Assembly: GCA_028285345.1 (NCBI GenBank)
Contig: JANQPT010000003.1
Span: 124,001-188,000 of the forward strand
Length of the DNA: 64,000 bases
Origin: Planctomycetales bacterium
GTDB lineage: Bacteria > Planctomycetota > Planctomycetia > Planctomycetales > Planctomycetaceae
Direction of reading: 5' to 3'
Position numbers and translations under genes: made by a program. Every line of letters starts with the position of its first letter. Position 1 is the stretch's first letter. A model generated the notes under the pieces. It had not been told where the DNA came from and did not search any database. It saw only the letters and a list, made by a program, of their open reading frames with translations. Below, one piece after another: positions 25,274 through 33,138 of the stretch.

Positions 25274-25294
25274 ATAGTGTATAGAGAACACTAA
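25274..25294. promoter_or_regulatory. NrtR-type operator upstream of nrtR
   Basis: Arms ATAGTGTAT and GAACACTAA around a 3-bp centre match the pncB palindrome at 17 of 21 positions. It lies 24 bp before the nrtR start codon, consistent with autoregulation of nrtR and of the whole ADP-ribose gene cluster behind it. Confidence 0.8.
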
Positions 25295-25318
25295 GAAACT
25301 GTCGTGAGGAGGATTCTC

Positions 25319-26008
25319 ATGAGTCACACATACGAATATGCCCGCCCTGCCCTGACCGTCGATATCGTGGTGTTCGCGCTCGACGATGAGGATTTGAAGG
25401 TGATGCTGATTCAGCGCGATCTGCCGCCGTTTGAAGGGGGCTGGGCGTTGCCGGGCGGATTTGTGCGAGTCGACGAGACCTTGGAAGAGGCGGCCCGCCG
25501 CGAACTGGCAGAAGAGACCGGCCTGACGGATATTTTCGTCGAGCAGTTGTATACGTTCGGGAATCTCGGCCGTGATCCACGGGAGCGGGTCGTCACCGTT
25601 GCCTACTACGCGTTGGTGAATCTGGAAGGCCACAACGTGCATGCCGCGACGGACGCGCGGAACGCCGCTTGGTTTGCGGCCAATGATCTGCCGGAATTGG
25701 CATTCGATCACAACGAGATTCTGGAGGCCGCTCACGCACGGCTGAGGGGGAAAGTGCAATACCAGCCGATCGGATTTGAGTTACTGCCGGAGAAGTTCAC
25801 GCTGAGACAGCTTCAGCACGTGTACGAGGTGATTCTGGACCGGGAATTGGACAAGCGAAACTTTCGCAAGAAAGTGCTGAGCATGGAGATCGTCAAGGAA
25901 ACCAACGAAATCGAAAAGGACGTGGCGCACCGTGCAGCGCGTCTGTATCGATTCGACAAGCGGAAGTATGACCGATTGATCAAAGGCGGATTTAACTTCG
26001 AAATTTGA
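25319..26008 (+). CDS. nrtR: NrtR, Nudix-family repressor of NAD metabolism
   Basis: A 229-residue regulator. The ATG at 25319 follows GAGGAGG by 6 nt. The N-terminal Nudix domain (about 10-145) has an intact Nudix box at residues 47-69 (G-x5-E-x7-RELAEETGL), so hydrolysis of ADP-ribose may be retained, although many NrtR proteins have lost it. The C-terminal part (about 150-229) is the NrtR winged helix: [29 protein letters not shown] and a final [13 protein letters not shown]. NrtR proteins bind ADP-ribose or related metabolites and then release their operators. Palindromes lie before this gene and before pncB. The gene heads a tight eight-gene run (gaps of 34 bp or less) of ADP-ribose functions. 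Confidence 0.93.
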   Translation: MSHTYEYARPALTVDIVVFALDDEDLKVMLIQRDLPPFEGGWALPGGFVRVDETLEEAARRELAEETGLTDIFVEQLYTFGNLGRDPRERVVTVAYYALVNLEGHNVHAATDARNAAWFAANDLPELAFDHNEILEAAHARLRGKVQYQPIGFELLPEKFTLRQLQHVYEVILDRELDKRNFRKKVLSMEIVKETNEIEKDVAHRAARLYRFDKRKYDRLIKGGFNFEI

Positions 26009-26010
26009 CC

Positions 26011-27063
26011 ATGGACCGTTATCCCTACATCTTGGGATGCCTGCTGGGAACCGCATTGGGCGACGCTGTCGGGATACGCCGAGAAGGGCTGTCTCGTCAA
26101 CGTGCGACGCGCCTTTACGGCGGCCAGCCACTGCGGCCGGATCTGATCTTTGGACGAGGATTCTGCAGCGACGACACCGAACATACGCAAATCGTCGGCC
26201 GCGCATTGGTGATGTCGGGGAGGGATGCCGCAGGCTTTGAACGGGAACTCGCACGACAATTGAAGCGATGGTTTTTGACGCTCCCGCCTGGGATCGGATC
26301 GGCGACGACGCGGGCATGCATCAGACTCTTAATGGGATTCAGGCCGGACCGTAGCGGCGTGTTTAGCGCCGGCAACGGCCCGGCAATGCGTACGGCTTTG
26401 ATTGGGGTGTGCGCAGAATCGGACGGCGAGATGACGGAACTGGTTCATCGCTGTACGCGAGTGACCCACACCGACCCCAAGGCGGAGGAAGCCGCCCTAT
26501 TGGTCGCGCGGGCGTCTCGATTGAGGGTGAATGGCGCGGGAAGCGAACCGCTGGATGCTCTCAAATTGTTCGCAGAGAACGTCGCAGGGGCGGAGTTGAA
26601 CGAGACTTTAATACATGCCGTGTCTGCTCTTATTGATCGGAAGACGCCGCAAGAATTTGCAGCGTCGCAAGGGTGGTCGGAGGGCGTGAGCGGATATGTG
26701 AATCATTCGGTGCCTGCCGCACTGTACTGCTGGGCATATTCTCCGAACGACTTTCGCCGCTGCGTCGAGAACGCGGTGCTGTTGGGTGGAGATTCCGACA
26801 GTGTGGCAGCGATTGCCGGTGCGATCTGCGGAGCCAATCTGGGTAGCGAAGCGCTCCCCACTGACTGGCTGCAGCGCTTGTGGGAATGGCCCCGGACGTT
26901 GCGGTGGATGGAGGATCTTGCAGGCTGCCTGGCGGGCCGCCCAACGAACAATGGGCGTCGCGAGCCGCCGAGTATGTATTGGTTGGCCACGATCCCTCGG
27001 AACTTGTTGTTTACTGCCGTCGTTATGGGACATGGATTCCGCCGTCTCCTGCCGCCGTATTGA
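26011..27063 (+). CDS. ADP-ribosylglycohydrolase (DraG/ARH family)
   Basis: A 350-residue cytosolic enzyme predicted to remove ADP-ribose from protein side chains or from O-acetyl-ADP-ribose. I start at the ATG 2 bp after the nrtR stop; the in-frame TTG at 26005 is less likely. Motifs are LGCLLGTALGDAVG near the N-terminus, the metal-binding DDTEHTQ at 54-60, and GGDSDSVAAIAGAICGA from 259, which carry the dinuclear Mg ligands of the family. The C-terminal 40 residues, ending in a hydrophobic stretch (NLLFTAVVMGHGFRRLLPPY), are longer than the ARH core. Second gene of the nrtR unit. Confidence 0.92.
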   Translation: MDRYPYILGCLLGTALGDAVGIRREGLSRQRATRLYGGQPLRPDLIFGRGFCSDDTEHTQIVGRALVMSGRDAAGFERELARQLKRWFLTLPPGIGSATTRACIRLLMGFRPDRSGVFSAGNGPAMRTALIGVCAESDGEMTELVHRCTRVTHTDPKAEEAALLVARASRLRVNGAGSEPLDALKLFAENVAGAELNETLIHAVSALIDRKTPQEFAASQGWSEGVSGYVNHSVPAALYCWAYSPNDFRRCVENAVLLGGDSDSVAAIAGAICGANLGSEALPTDWLQRLWEWPRTLRWMEDLAGCLAGRPTNNGRREPPSMYWLATIPRNLLFTAVVMGHGFRRLLPPY

Positions 27064-27073
27064 GGACAAAAAC

Positions 27074-27535
27074 ATGAACTGCATCGAAGCCCCTGCTGAC
27101 TACACGACCACTGACTGCGCGATTTTTCTCGCCGGTGGGATTACGGATACGGAGAACTGGCAGCAGCAACTGATTGCCTCGTTGGACGAGATTGACGCGA
27201 CGCTGCTCAATCCGCGGCGGGCAGATTTTCCGATGGGAGACTTCATCGAAGGCCGCAAGCAGATTGAGTGGGAATATCGGTCACTGTCGCGTGCCGACTT
27301 GGTCGCGTTTTGGTTTCCACCGCAAACGGTCTGCCCGATCGCGTTGCTCGAATTGGGCGTCTGCTGCGAATCGGGGGTGCCGATGGTGGTTGGTGCGGAC
27401 TTGAACTATTCCAGGCGTTTCGACCTAGTTGCCCAACTCCGCCTCCGGCGGCCTGACGTGAATCTGGTCGACAGTCTGGAGGGACTGGCGTCAGCCATTC
27501 AGGAGCATCCGGTCGTCACGGGGAGAGCACGATGA
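27074..27535 (+). CDS. Nucleoside 2-deoxyribosyltransferase-like protein
   Basis: A 153-residue protein. The ATG at 27074 follows GAGG by 8 nt. The sequence CAIFLAGGITDTENWQQQLI, LLNPRR, QIEWEYRSLSRADLVAFWFP and IALLELGVCCESGVP matches the nucleoside 2-deoxyribosyltransferase-like fold (related to the TIR/SLOG-type Rossmann folds), with the nucleophile-type Glu in the ELG step. Family members cleave or exchange N-glycosidic bonds, so here it might act on nicotinamide riboside, ADP-ribose or a modified nucleotide. The actual substrate is unknown. It overlaps pncA by 4 nt (ATGA). The placement between ARH and nicotinamidase ties it to NAD breakdown. Confidence 0.8.
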   Translation: MNCIEAPADYTTTDCAIFLAGGITDTENWQQQLIASLDEIDATLLNPRRADFPMGDFIEGRKQIEWEYRSLSRADLVAFWFPPQTVCPIALLELGVCCESGVPMVVGADLNYSRRFDLVAQLRLRRPDVNLVDSLEGLASAIQEHPVVTGRAR

Positions 27536-28149
27536 AGGCGTTATTGCTGATTGACATTCAAAACGATTTCTTGCCGGGAGGCGCGCTCGCCGTTGCGCGG
27601 GGCGATGAAGTGGTGCAGGTCGCCAACAATTTGATGGCAGACTACCAACTCGTCGTTGCGACACAGGATTGGCATCCGGCCGACCACGGCTCGTTTGCCG
27701 CCCGGCATCCGGGAAAAGAGGTGGGTGACATCGTCGAGCTTGACGGGCTCGAGCAGACGGTTTGGCCGGTCCACTGCGTGTATGGCACACGCGGCGCAGA
27801 ATTGGCGCCGGAATTGAACCGGGCGGGCATTCATCACGTCATACCAAAAGGAACCGACCGCAACGTCGATAGCTATAGCGGATTTTTTGACAACGCACGG
27901 CGGAAGGCAACCGGGTTGGAGGATCTGCTGCGGCGGCACGGGGTTGACGAGGTGCACATCGTCGGGCTGGCGACGGAGTATTGCGTCAAGTCGACAGCAC
28001 TCGACGCGGTCGATTTAGGGTATCGGACGGTCGTACTGAGCGACGGAATACGTGGAGTTGAACTGCACCCGGGCGATTGTGCGCGGGCGCTGGAGCAGAT
28101 GGTGGCCGCAGGGGTCCAGATCGATGAAGGAGACCGCAATGGCAATTGA
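27532..28149 (+). CDS. pncA: Nicotinamidase
   Basis: A 205-residue hydrolase turning nicotinamide into nicotinate and ammonia, feeding PncB. The catalytic triad is visible as Asp8 (LLIDIQNDF), Lys106 (VIPKGTD) and Cys151 (ATEYCVKST). Metal ligands sit in TQDWHPADHGSFAARHPG. The length is normal. The start overlaps the preceding gene and its end overlaps the NADAR start by 11 nt, indicating tight coupling. The enzyme recycles the nicotinamide released by ADP-ribosylation or NAD glycohydrolysis, matching the rest of the operon. Confidence 0.96.
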   Translation: MKALLLIDIQNDFLPGGALAVARGDEVVQVANNLMADYQLVVATQDWHPADHGSFAARHPGKEVGDIVELDGLEQTVWPVHCVYGTRGAELAPELNRAGIHHVIPKGTDRNVDSYSGFFDNARRKATGLEDLLRRHGVDEVHIVGLATEYCVKSTALDAVDLGYRTVVLSDGIRGVELHPGDCARALEQMVAAGVQIDEGDRNGN

Positions 28150-28612
28150 ATTCTATGCGAAGTTTGAATCTTTTGGCGAGCTCTCGAATTTTTCCGACCA
28201 TGGTATCGAGATGGATGGGAAGTGGTATCCCACCGTGGAACATTACTTTCAGGCTGTAAAGTTTCCTGGCGATGCACATGCGGAGAAGATCCGCACGGCT
28301 GAAAATCCGATGGTGGCCAAGAGTCTGGGCCGCACGCGAAAGGTCCAGATTCGGGAGGATTGGGAAGAGATCAAAGTCGACGTGATGCGTGAGGCAGTGC
28401 GAATCAAGTTTACGACCCACGACGAACTCCGCGAGCTGCTGATCTCAACAGGAAATGAGGAACTGATCGAAGCGGCGCCGTCGGACTATTTCTGGGGCTC
28501 GGGCAAGACTGGCACGGGTCAAAACTGGCTGGGCCGCATCTTGATGGAGGTCCGTGAGGAACTACGAAGTCAAACAGAGGATTCAATGGGAGATGAACAT
28601 GAATCGGAATAG
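28139..28612 (+). CDS. NADAR family protein (YbiA-like)
   Basis: A 157-residue protein. The ATG at 28139 follows GGAG by 6 nt and lies inside the end of pncA. FESFGELSNFSDHGIEMDGK, WYPTVEHYFQAVKFPG and the late SDYFWGSGKTGTGQNWLGRI are family hallmarks. NADAR proteins take their name from association with NAD and ADP-ribose genes. Some members hydrolyse N-glycosidic bonds of riboflavin intermediates, and others remove ADP-ribose from nucleic acid bases. Given the operon, ADP-ribose hydrolysis is the more likely activity, but this is inference. The acidic C-terminal tail overlaps the PARG start by 14 nt. Confidence 0.9.
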   Translation: MAIEFYAKFESFGELSNFSDHGIEMDGKWYPTVEHYFQAVKFPGDAHAEKIRTAENPMVAKSLGRTRKVQIREDWEEIKVDVMREAVRIKFTTHDELRELLISTGNEELIEAAPSDYFWGSGKTGTGQNWLGRILMEVREELRSQTEDSMGDEHESE

Positions 28613-29459
28613 TCGTGCGAAGATCGGCCGCGAAACGGTCGAGATTGTTGATCGAGGCTGGTACGAGACTGGCGACGGCCAGCGGCGGGATATTGCCCAT
28701 TTGGTCGCAGACTGTCTGAGCGACACGAAGCTTTATACGCCGGCAGGTTTGGAAGCGCTGGAGGTTTCAGCTGAGCCGGGCCAGTGTGAGACGGTGTTTG
28801 AGGTGGTGAATGAGACCAGCCTATCCGCCGGGAAGCGGCTGGTTGTGGAACGGGGGCTGACGTCGACTCTGTGCCTCAATTTCGCGTCGGCCAAAAACGC
28901 GGGAGGCGGATTCCTCGGCGGCAGCCAGGCGCAGGAGGAGAGTTTGGCGCGATCGTCGGCGTTGTACGCCTCGCTGATCAGTCAGGCCGACTACTACGAG
29001 ACGAATCGTGCTTGTGGCACGGCGCTGTACACCGACCACATGATCGTCTCGCCGAATGTGCCTGTGTTTCGCGACGACGACGGGGAAATCTTGAATGAAC
29101 CGTATTTGTTAAGCATGGTCACATCACCTGCGGTGAATGCCGGGGCCGTTGCGAGAAATGAGCCGCAACGCGTTGAGATGATTCGCCCCACGATGGCTGA
29201 GCGGATCGCGAAACTGCTCGCGGTGGCACTTTGTCACAACTACGAACATCTGATTCTGGGAGCGTGGGGTTGCGGCGTGTTTCGCAATGATCCCCGCGAG
29301 ATTGCCGAGCTGTTTGCCGCGGCATTGCTGGGCGACGACCGTTTTCACCAGCGATTTCAGTCGGTCACGTTTGCCGTCTTGGACGGATCCGCGGACGAAC
29401 AGATTGTGGGTCCGTTTCGGGAATTGTTTCAGGCGGTGGGTGACGCGCCTGCCAACTGA
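28599..29459 (+). CDS. Bacterial-type poly(ADP-ribose) glycohydrolase (TIGR02452/DUF2263)
   Basis: A 286-residue macrodomain-like hydrolase. I choose the ATG at 28599 because GGGAG lies 6 nt upstream. NRNSRAKIGRETVEIVDRGW is typical of the TIGR02452 N-terminus. The PARG signature GGG-x7-QEE is complete: Gly102-104 and Gln112-Glu113-Glu114 in GGGFLGGSQAQEE, where the second Glu is catalytic. LILGAWGCGVFRNDP is the C-terminal family block. The enzyme should cleave ribose-ribose bonds of ADP-ribose chains or terminal ADP-ribose. It sits directly after NADAR and before the vault-like gene. Confidence 0.93.
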   Translation: MNRNSRAKIGRETVEIVDRGWYETGDGQRRDIAHLVADCLSDTKLYTPAGLEALEVSAEPGQCETVFEVVNETSLSAGKRLVVERGLTSTLCLNFASAKNAGGGFLGGSQAQEESLARSSALYASLISQADYYETNRACGTALYTDHMIVSPNVPVFRDDDGEILNEPYLLSMVTSPAVNAGAVARNEPQRVEMIRPTMAERIAKLLAVALCHNYEHLILGAWGCGVFRNDPREIAELFAAALLGDDRFHQRFQSVTFAVLDGSADEQIVGPFRELFQAVGDAPAN

Positions 29460-29493
29460 GAGTCTACGACGTTTGTTTTGAGGAATTGGATTG

Positions 29494-30969
29494 ATGATCG
29501 GTTTTCGAACAGTCCGCCGCGGCGATCGCATTGCCGTGTGGAATACCGCGGGCGATGTCAAGATTGTGGACGGCCCCAAGCGGCTGGTCCTGTTTCGTGA
29601 ACGAATCGAATCGCTGCGCCGTCTTCGGGCGGAGCCGCACCAGTATCTGCGAATCCGCTTCCGCGACGGCCGCACGGAACATGTTCGAGGACCGGCGGAG
29701 TTGTGGTCCGATCCACTCAAGCACGATTCGATCGAGATTCAAGACGTCGAGACGATCGATGCCAATCACGCGGTACTGCTCTACCGGCGGGATGAAGATG
29801 AAAGTGTTTCACGGCGGGTGCTGTACGGTCCGGCTCAGTATATGCCGCACGCCAATGAATGGTTGCAGCGACTCGACCGCTTGCGGCGGCACAATGCCGA
29901 GTCCCAACAGTATCTCGTCGTCCGCTATCTGGATGGCCGGACGGAGCATCTGCGCGGCCCGGCCGATTTGTGGTTCGATCCGGACGAACATGAGTCGATC
30001 GACGTCCAGGACGCAACTCCCATTGATGCGCATCAGGCGCTGGTGATTTACCGCCGTGAGACGAGCAACCAGGTCAGCCGGCGAATCCTGCACGGCCCTT
30101 CGCTGTACGTCCCGGAGGCGAATGAATGGCTGCACCAATTCCGCTGGCACGGAGCCGATCCGAACAACACCAGACGCAAAGTGCCGCGGGCACTGCGGTT
30201 TACCAAGCTTCGCGTGATCCCCGATCAAATGTACTTCGACGTCGAAGACGTCCGTACCGCGGACGACGCGCTGCTGATCGTGCAGGTGATGGTGTTTTTT
30301 GAGCTGGAAGACATCGAGCAAATGCTGGAGCAGACGCACGATCCGATCGCCGATTTTATCAACGCGTTATCGGCCGACGTGATCGATTTTGCCGCCGGTC
30401 GGACGTTTGAGGAATTCAAGGAAGCGACGAATAACCTCAACGAACTGGAAGAATATTCGAATCTCGTTGCTCGGGCCGGCCGGATCGGGTATCGCATCAA
30501 CAAGGTTGTCTTTCGCGGGTACGTCGCGTCGGAAAAGTTGCAGACGATGCATGACGACGCGATCGAGAAGCGAACGGCCTTAAAGCTGGAGTCCGAAACG
30601 GAGCGACAGGCACAGGAGTTGGCTGATTTGAAGCTCGATCGCGAGGCAGAGCGGGAAGAAAAGCGGCGCACGATGCAGCGGGCTCAGGTCGAACACGATC
30701 AGAGTATCATCCAGTTGCAGCACGAAGGTGACCGGGAGCGGCTGGAATCGGACCACGCGATGGAACTCGCCCATCAACGCGATCAGCAACGGGCCGAGAT
30801 CGACCATCTGCACAGTGAAAACGAAGAGCGATTGCGGTTCCTGCGCGAGATCCAGGGACTGCAAGTCGACTTGACGCGCTACCTGGTCGCTCAGTACCAA
30901 CATCCGGACCGTTTGATTCAAATCGACGGAGCCGAGGGAAACCAACTGCATCTGCACGACCAATCATAA
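29494..30969 (+). CDS. Vault-like protein: N-terminal repeats, SPFH-like domain, long C-terminal helix
   Basis: A 491-residue protein. The ATG at 29494 follows GAGGA by 9 nt. No signal peptide or membrane helix. Residues about 50-127 and 139-216 are two near-identical repeats with the frame Q-Y-L-x-(I/V)-R-(F/Y)-x-DGRTEH-x-RGPA-x-LW, then H-x-SI-x-(I/V)-QD and SRR-(V/I)-L-x-GP; residues 1-45 look like a degenerate first repeat. Residues about 225-365 form an SPFH/band-7-like domain (DDALLIVQVMVFFELEDIEQ). From 365 a long charged helix (LESETERQAQELADLKLDRE) runs to about 465. This order of repeats, shoulder and cap helix is that of the eukaryotic major vault protein, though shorter. A flotillin-like role is the alternative. 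Neighbours process ADP-ribose. Confidence 0.8.
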   Translation: MIGFRTVRRGDRIAVWNTAGDVKIVDGPKRLVLFRERIESLRRLRAEPHQYLRIRFRDGRTEHVRGPAELWSDPLKHDSIEIQDVETIDANHAVLLYRRDEDESVSRRVLYGPAQYMPHANEWLQRLDRLRRHNAESQQYLVVRYLDGRTEHLRGPADLWFDPDEHESIDVQDATPIDAHQALVIYRRETSNQVSRRILHGPSLYVPEANEWLHQFRWHGADPNNTRRKVPRALRFTKLRVIPDQMYFDVEDVRTADDALLIVQVMVFFELEDIEQMLEQTHDPIADFINALSADVIDFAAGRTFEEFKEATNNLNELEEYSNLVARAGRIGYRINKVVFRGYVASEKLQTMHDDAIEKRTALKLESETERQAQELADLKLDREAEREEKRRTMQRAQVEHDQSIIQLQHEGDRERLESDHAMELAHQRDQQRAEIDHLHSENEERLRFLREIQGLQVDLTRYLVAQYQHPDRLIQIDGAEGNQLHLHDQS

Positions 30970-30978
30970 GAGGATGAG

Positions 30979-31527
30979 ATGACTGATCGAGACCAAAGCA
31001 CAACCGTCTATGCGGGCGAGCATCTATCGATGGCGCGGCGCGGTTCCTGGGAGTATGCGACGCGAAACACAAATCGTCCGGCGGTGGGGATTGTCGCGCT
31101 CACCGACGCCGGTGATGTGGTGCTTGTCGAACAATTTCGGCCACCGGTCGGCTGCACAGTCGTCGAGATCCCCGCCGGACTGGTCGGCGACGTTGCTGGC
31201 GACGAGGACGAAGGCGTACTCAAAGCCGCCCGACGAGAATTGCTGGAGGAAACGGGCTATGCGGCCAGCCGTTGGTCGGAATTGGGCTGCGGGTATTCGT
31301 CGCCCGGTCTGACCGACGAGACGATCGTACTGTTTCTCGCCGAAGGATTGGAGAAACAGACGGCGGGCGGAGGAGACGAATCGGAAGAGATTACGATTCA
31401 CGAAGTCCCGCTGGAACAGATCACCCGCTGGCTGAAAGATCGTCAGTTGGCAGCGGATCTGAAACTCTTCGCCGGCCTGTTCGCCGCTGAGCAGCATCTT
31501 GCCCAGCGTGCCGCCCAATCGCAGTAG
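30979..31527 (+). CDS. Nudix hydrolase, ADP-ribose pyrophosphatase type
   Basis: A 182-residue hydrolase. The ATG at 30979 lies 9 bp after the previous stop with GAGG 5 nt upstream. It has the ADP-ribose pyrophosphatase layout: RPAVGIVALTDAGDVVLVEQ, FRPPVGCTVVEIPAGLVGD, then the Nudix helix ending RRELLEETGY, and SSPGLTDETIVLFLAEGLE. It should split ADP-ribose into AMP and ribose 5-phosphate, which completes recycling of the ADP-ribose released by the upstream hydrolases. Last gene of the nrtR unit; the next gene is convergent 38 bp away. No terminator hairpin with a T-run was recognised. Confidence 0.92.
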   Translation: MTDRDQSTTVYAGEHLSMARRGSWEYATRNTNRPAVGIVALTDAGDVVLVEQFRPPVGCTVVEIPAGLVGDVAGDEDEGVLKAARRELLEETGYAASRWSELGCGYSSPGLTDETIVLFLAEGLEKQTAGGGDESEEITIHEVPLEQITRWLKDRQLAADLKLFAGLFAAEQHLAQRAAQSQ

Positions 31528-31565
31528 CGCGGCACAGACTCTGAGAATTGCAAAGACCTGTACGC

Positions 31566-32816
31566 CTACGGTTTGATCATCTCCGCCTGGTAGTAGAGAT
31601 TGACGAGTGCCCGATTGACGAGCCGCTCGCCGGCGCCCACCTCGACTTTCGTGGCGGTCGCGGCTCCATAGCCCCCTTCCGTCGTGGCTTGGATCGTGGG
31701 AAAATAACCTAACTGGTCATTCGTGTAGCCGACAAACAGAGTGTGCGGAAACTTGCTTTGCTGTTTCAGGCGGAGTCCGTGTTCCACAAAGAATTCGCCA
31801 GGAAAGGTGGCCAGCGCAAGTTCCCGACCGATTAACACCGTATTAATCTCAGCCGCAATCGCCTGCCCGATCCGTTCTCGATCTTGGCGCCCGGCGACCG
31901 GAATGATCTCGCGGCGGACGGCCATTTTGGGTTTGTTGTCAAACTGGCGAATCGATTGAGAGACGCGGACGGCTTCCTGACCGATCTTGCGGCCCATGAC
32001 TTTCATTTGTTCAAAAGCGCCGTCCTTGGGCGGGGTTTTGTCCCAGAACGGATTGATGTCGCCTGCAGCGCCCTGCAGAAACAGGCATTGCCCGCCAAGC
32101 GATTCCTCAACGAGTTTGGTCAGCACACCGACATAGTCCGCGGAGATTTCCAGGTTCTCCGGCCCCAATACGACCGGATGACAGGCGAAATTGATCAGGT
32201 GGGCAATTGGTTTGCCTTGCGGGGTTTCGACGCGGACGACGCCGAGTGAATAATCGACCGGTTTGGTAAAAATGCGGTCGCGATTCTCCCAGAGCATAAT
32301 CACTTTGCCGTCGGTCGTGATCATGCGGCGATTGTGGCCCTCTTTGGCTTCGCCCCAGCCGACACCGATGCGGGCCGGCTGAAGTTTTTCGGCCGCTTCG
32401 AGGATGACGGCGGCAATTCTTTGATTGGTCTCTTTGACCCAAGAGGCTTCCGCCGACGGGAAGTCCTCGACGGCACGTGGCGCTGAGTGCGTGTGTGACG
32501 CGACGAGCAGGATCTGCTCGATGTCGCTGGATTTCTGCACCTGCTGCTTGATCAGTGCGGTATTCTTGGCGGATATCGATCCCAAGTCGAGCGCGACGAT
32601 CGCCAGCTTCGTGGCACCGTCATCGAGAACCAGCGATTTGGCGAACAACGAGTCGTGCACTCCCGTGGAAACATTTTTGCCGCGTGCGCCGTATCCGTAC
32701 ATGGGGCCACCCACCGGGGGCGTGATATCGACGGTTGCAGTTCCCGCCGAGAATTGTCCCGCCTCCACGCCGGCTAAGGGAACCAAAAGGGCCACGCTGA
32801 GGATGAGTTTCCACAT
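31566..32816 (-). CDS. Secreted neutral/alkaline ceramidase-like protein
   Basis: A 416-residue protein from the ATG at 32816 (MWKLILSVALLVPLAGVEAG), chosen for GGAG 8 nt upstream and the signal peptide. The mature part starts FSAGTATVDITPPVGGPMYG, the opening of the neutral/alkaline non-lysosomal ceramidase N-terminal domain. Zinc-site elements follow: LLVASHTHSAPRAVEDF, NFACHPVVLG and GAAGDINPF. The true substrate need not be ceramide: planctomycetes have many such paralogues acting on unknown amides. The C-terminal immunoglobulin-like domain of classic ceramidases is missing, as usual for this short form. Monocistronic, convergent with the NAD locus. Confidence 0.9.
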   Translation of the reverse strand: MWKLILSVALLVPLAGVEAGQFSAGTATVDITPPVGGPMYGYGARGKNVSTGVHDSLFAKSLVLDDGATKLAIVALDLGSISAKNTALIKQQVQKSSDIEQILLVASHTHSAPRAVEDFPSAEASWVKETNQRIAAVILEAAEKLQPARIGVGWGEAKEGHNRRMITTDGKVIMLWENRDRIFTKPVDYSLGVVRVETPQGKPIAHLINFACHPVVLGPENLEISADYVGVLTKLVEESLGGQCLFLQGAAGDINPFWDKTPPKDGAFEQMKVMGRKIGQEAVRVSQSIRQFDNKPKMAVRREIIPVAGRQDRERIGQAIAAEINTVLIGRELALATFPGEFFVEHGLRLKQQSKFPHTLFVGYTNDQLGYFPTIQATTEGGYGAATATKVEVGAGERLVNRALVNLYYQAEMIKP

Positions 32817-33138
32817 GAGGCATGCTCCGTGATTTTTGAGATGACAATCCGTGGTGATACGCGCGGAATATCGAGGATACCGCGCGCAAGTGTTGCTTCG
32901 CAAACGCGCGTCCTTTCGTCATGCGGGCAGGCACTTCGCAGCGAAGGTCAATCATTGGAGATGACTGTGGTATTTGTCGATATTTCTTAAACGACGCGAT
33001 CGGCACTTGAAGAAAATCCAGCTCAATTTTCGCAACCTTTTCATTCACCCCAATCCGCCACGTGTAGATTACGCAACGCTGTTCCTCGTCGGTCATTCGA
33101 CTTCGCGTGCCGGCGTCGATTCAGATAAAAGAAGTCGC

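Noticed and set aside
24836-25759. Minus-strand open frame of 307 codons
   Set aside because: Antisense to the end of nadE and the start of nrtR, which are certain; composition is that of a shadow frame.
25319-31527. Classical DarTG toxin-antitoxin module
   Set aside because: PARG and NADAR genes are present but no DarT-like transferase gene is in the operon, so a toxin-antitoxin pair cannot be supported.
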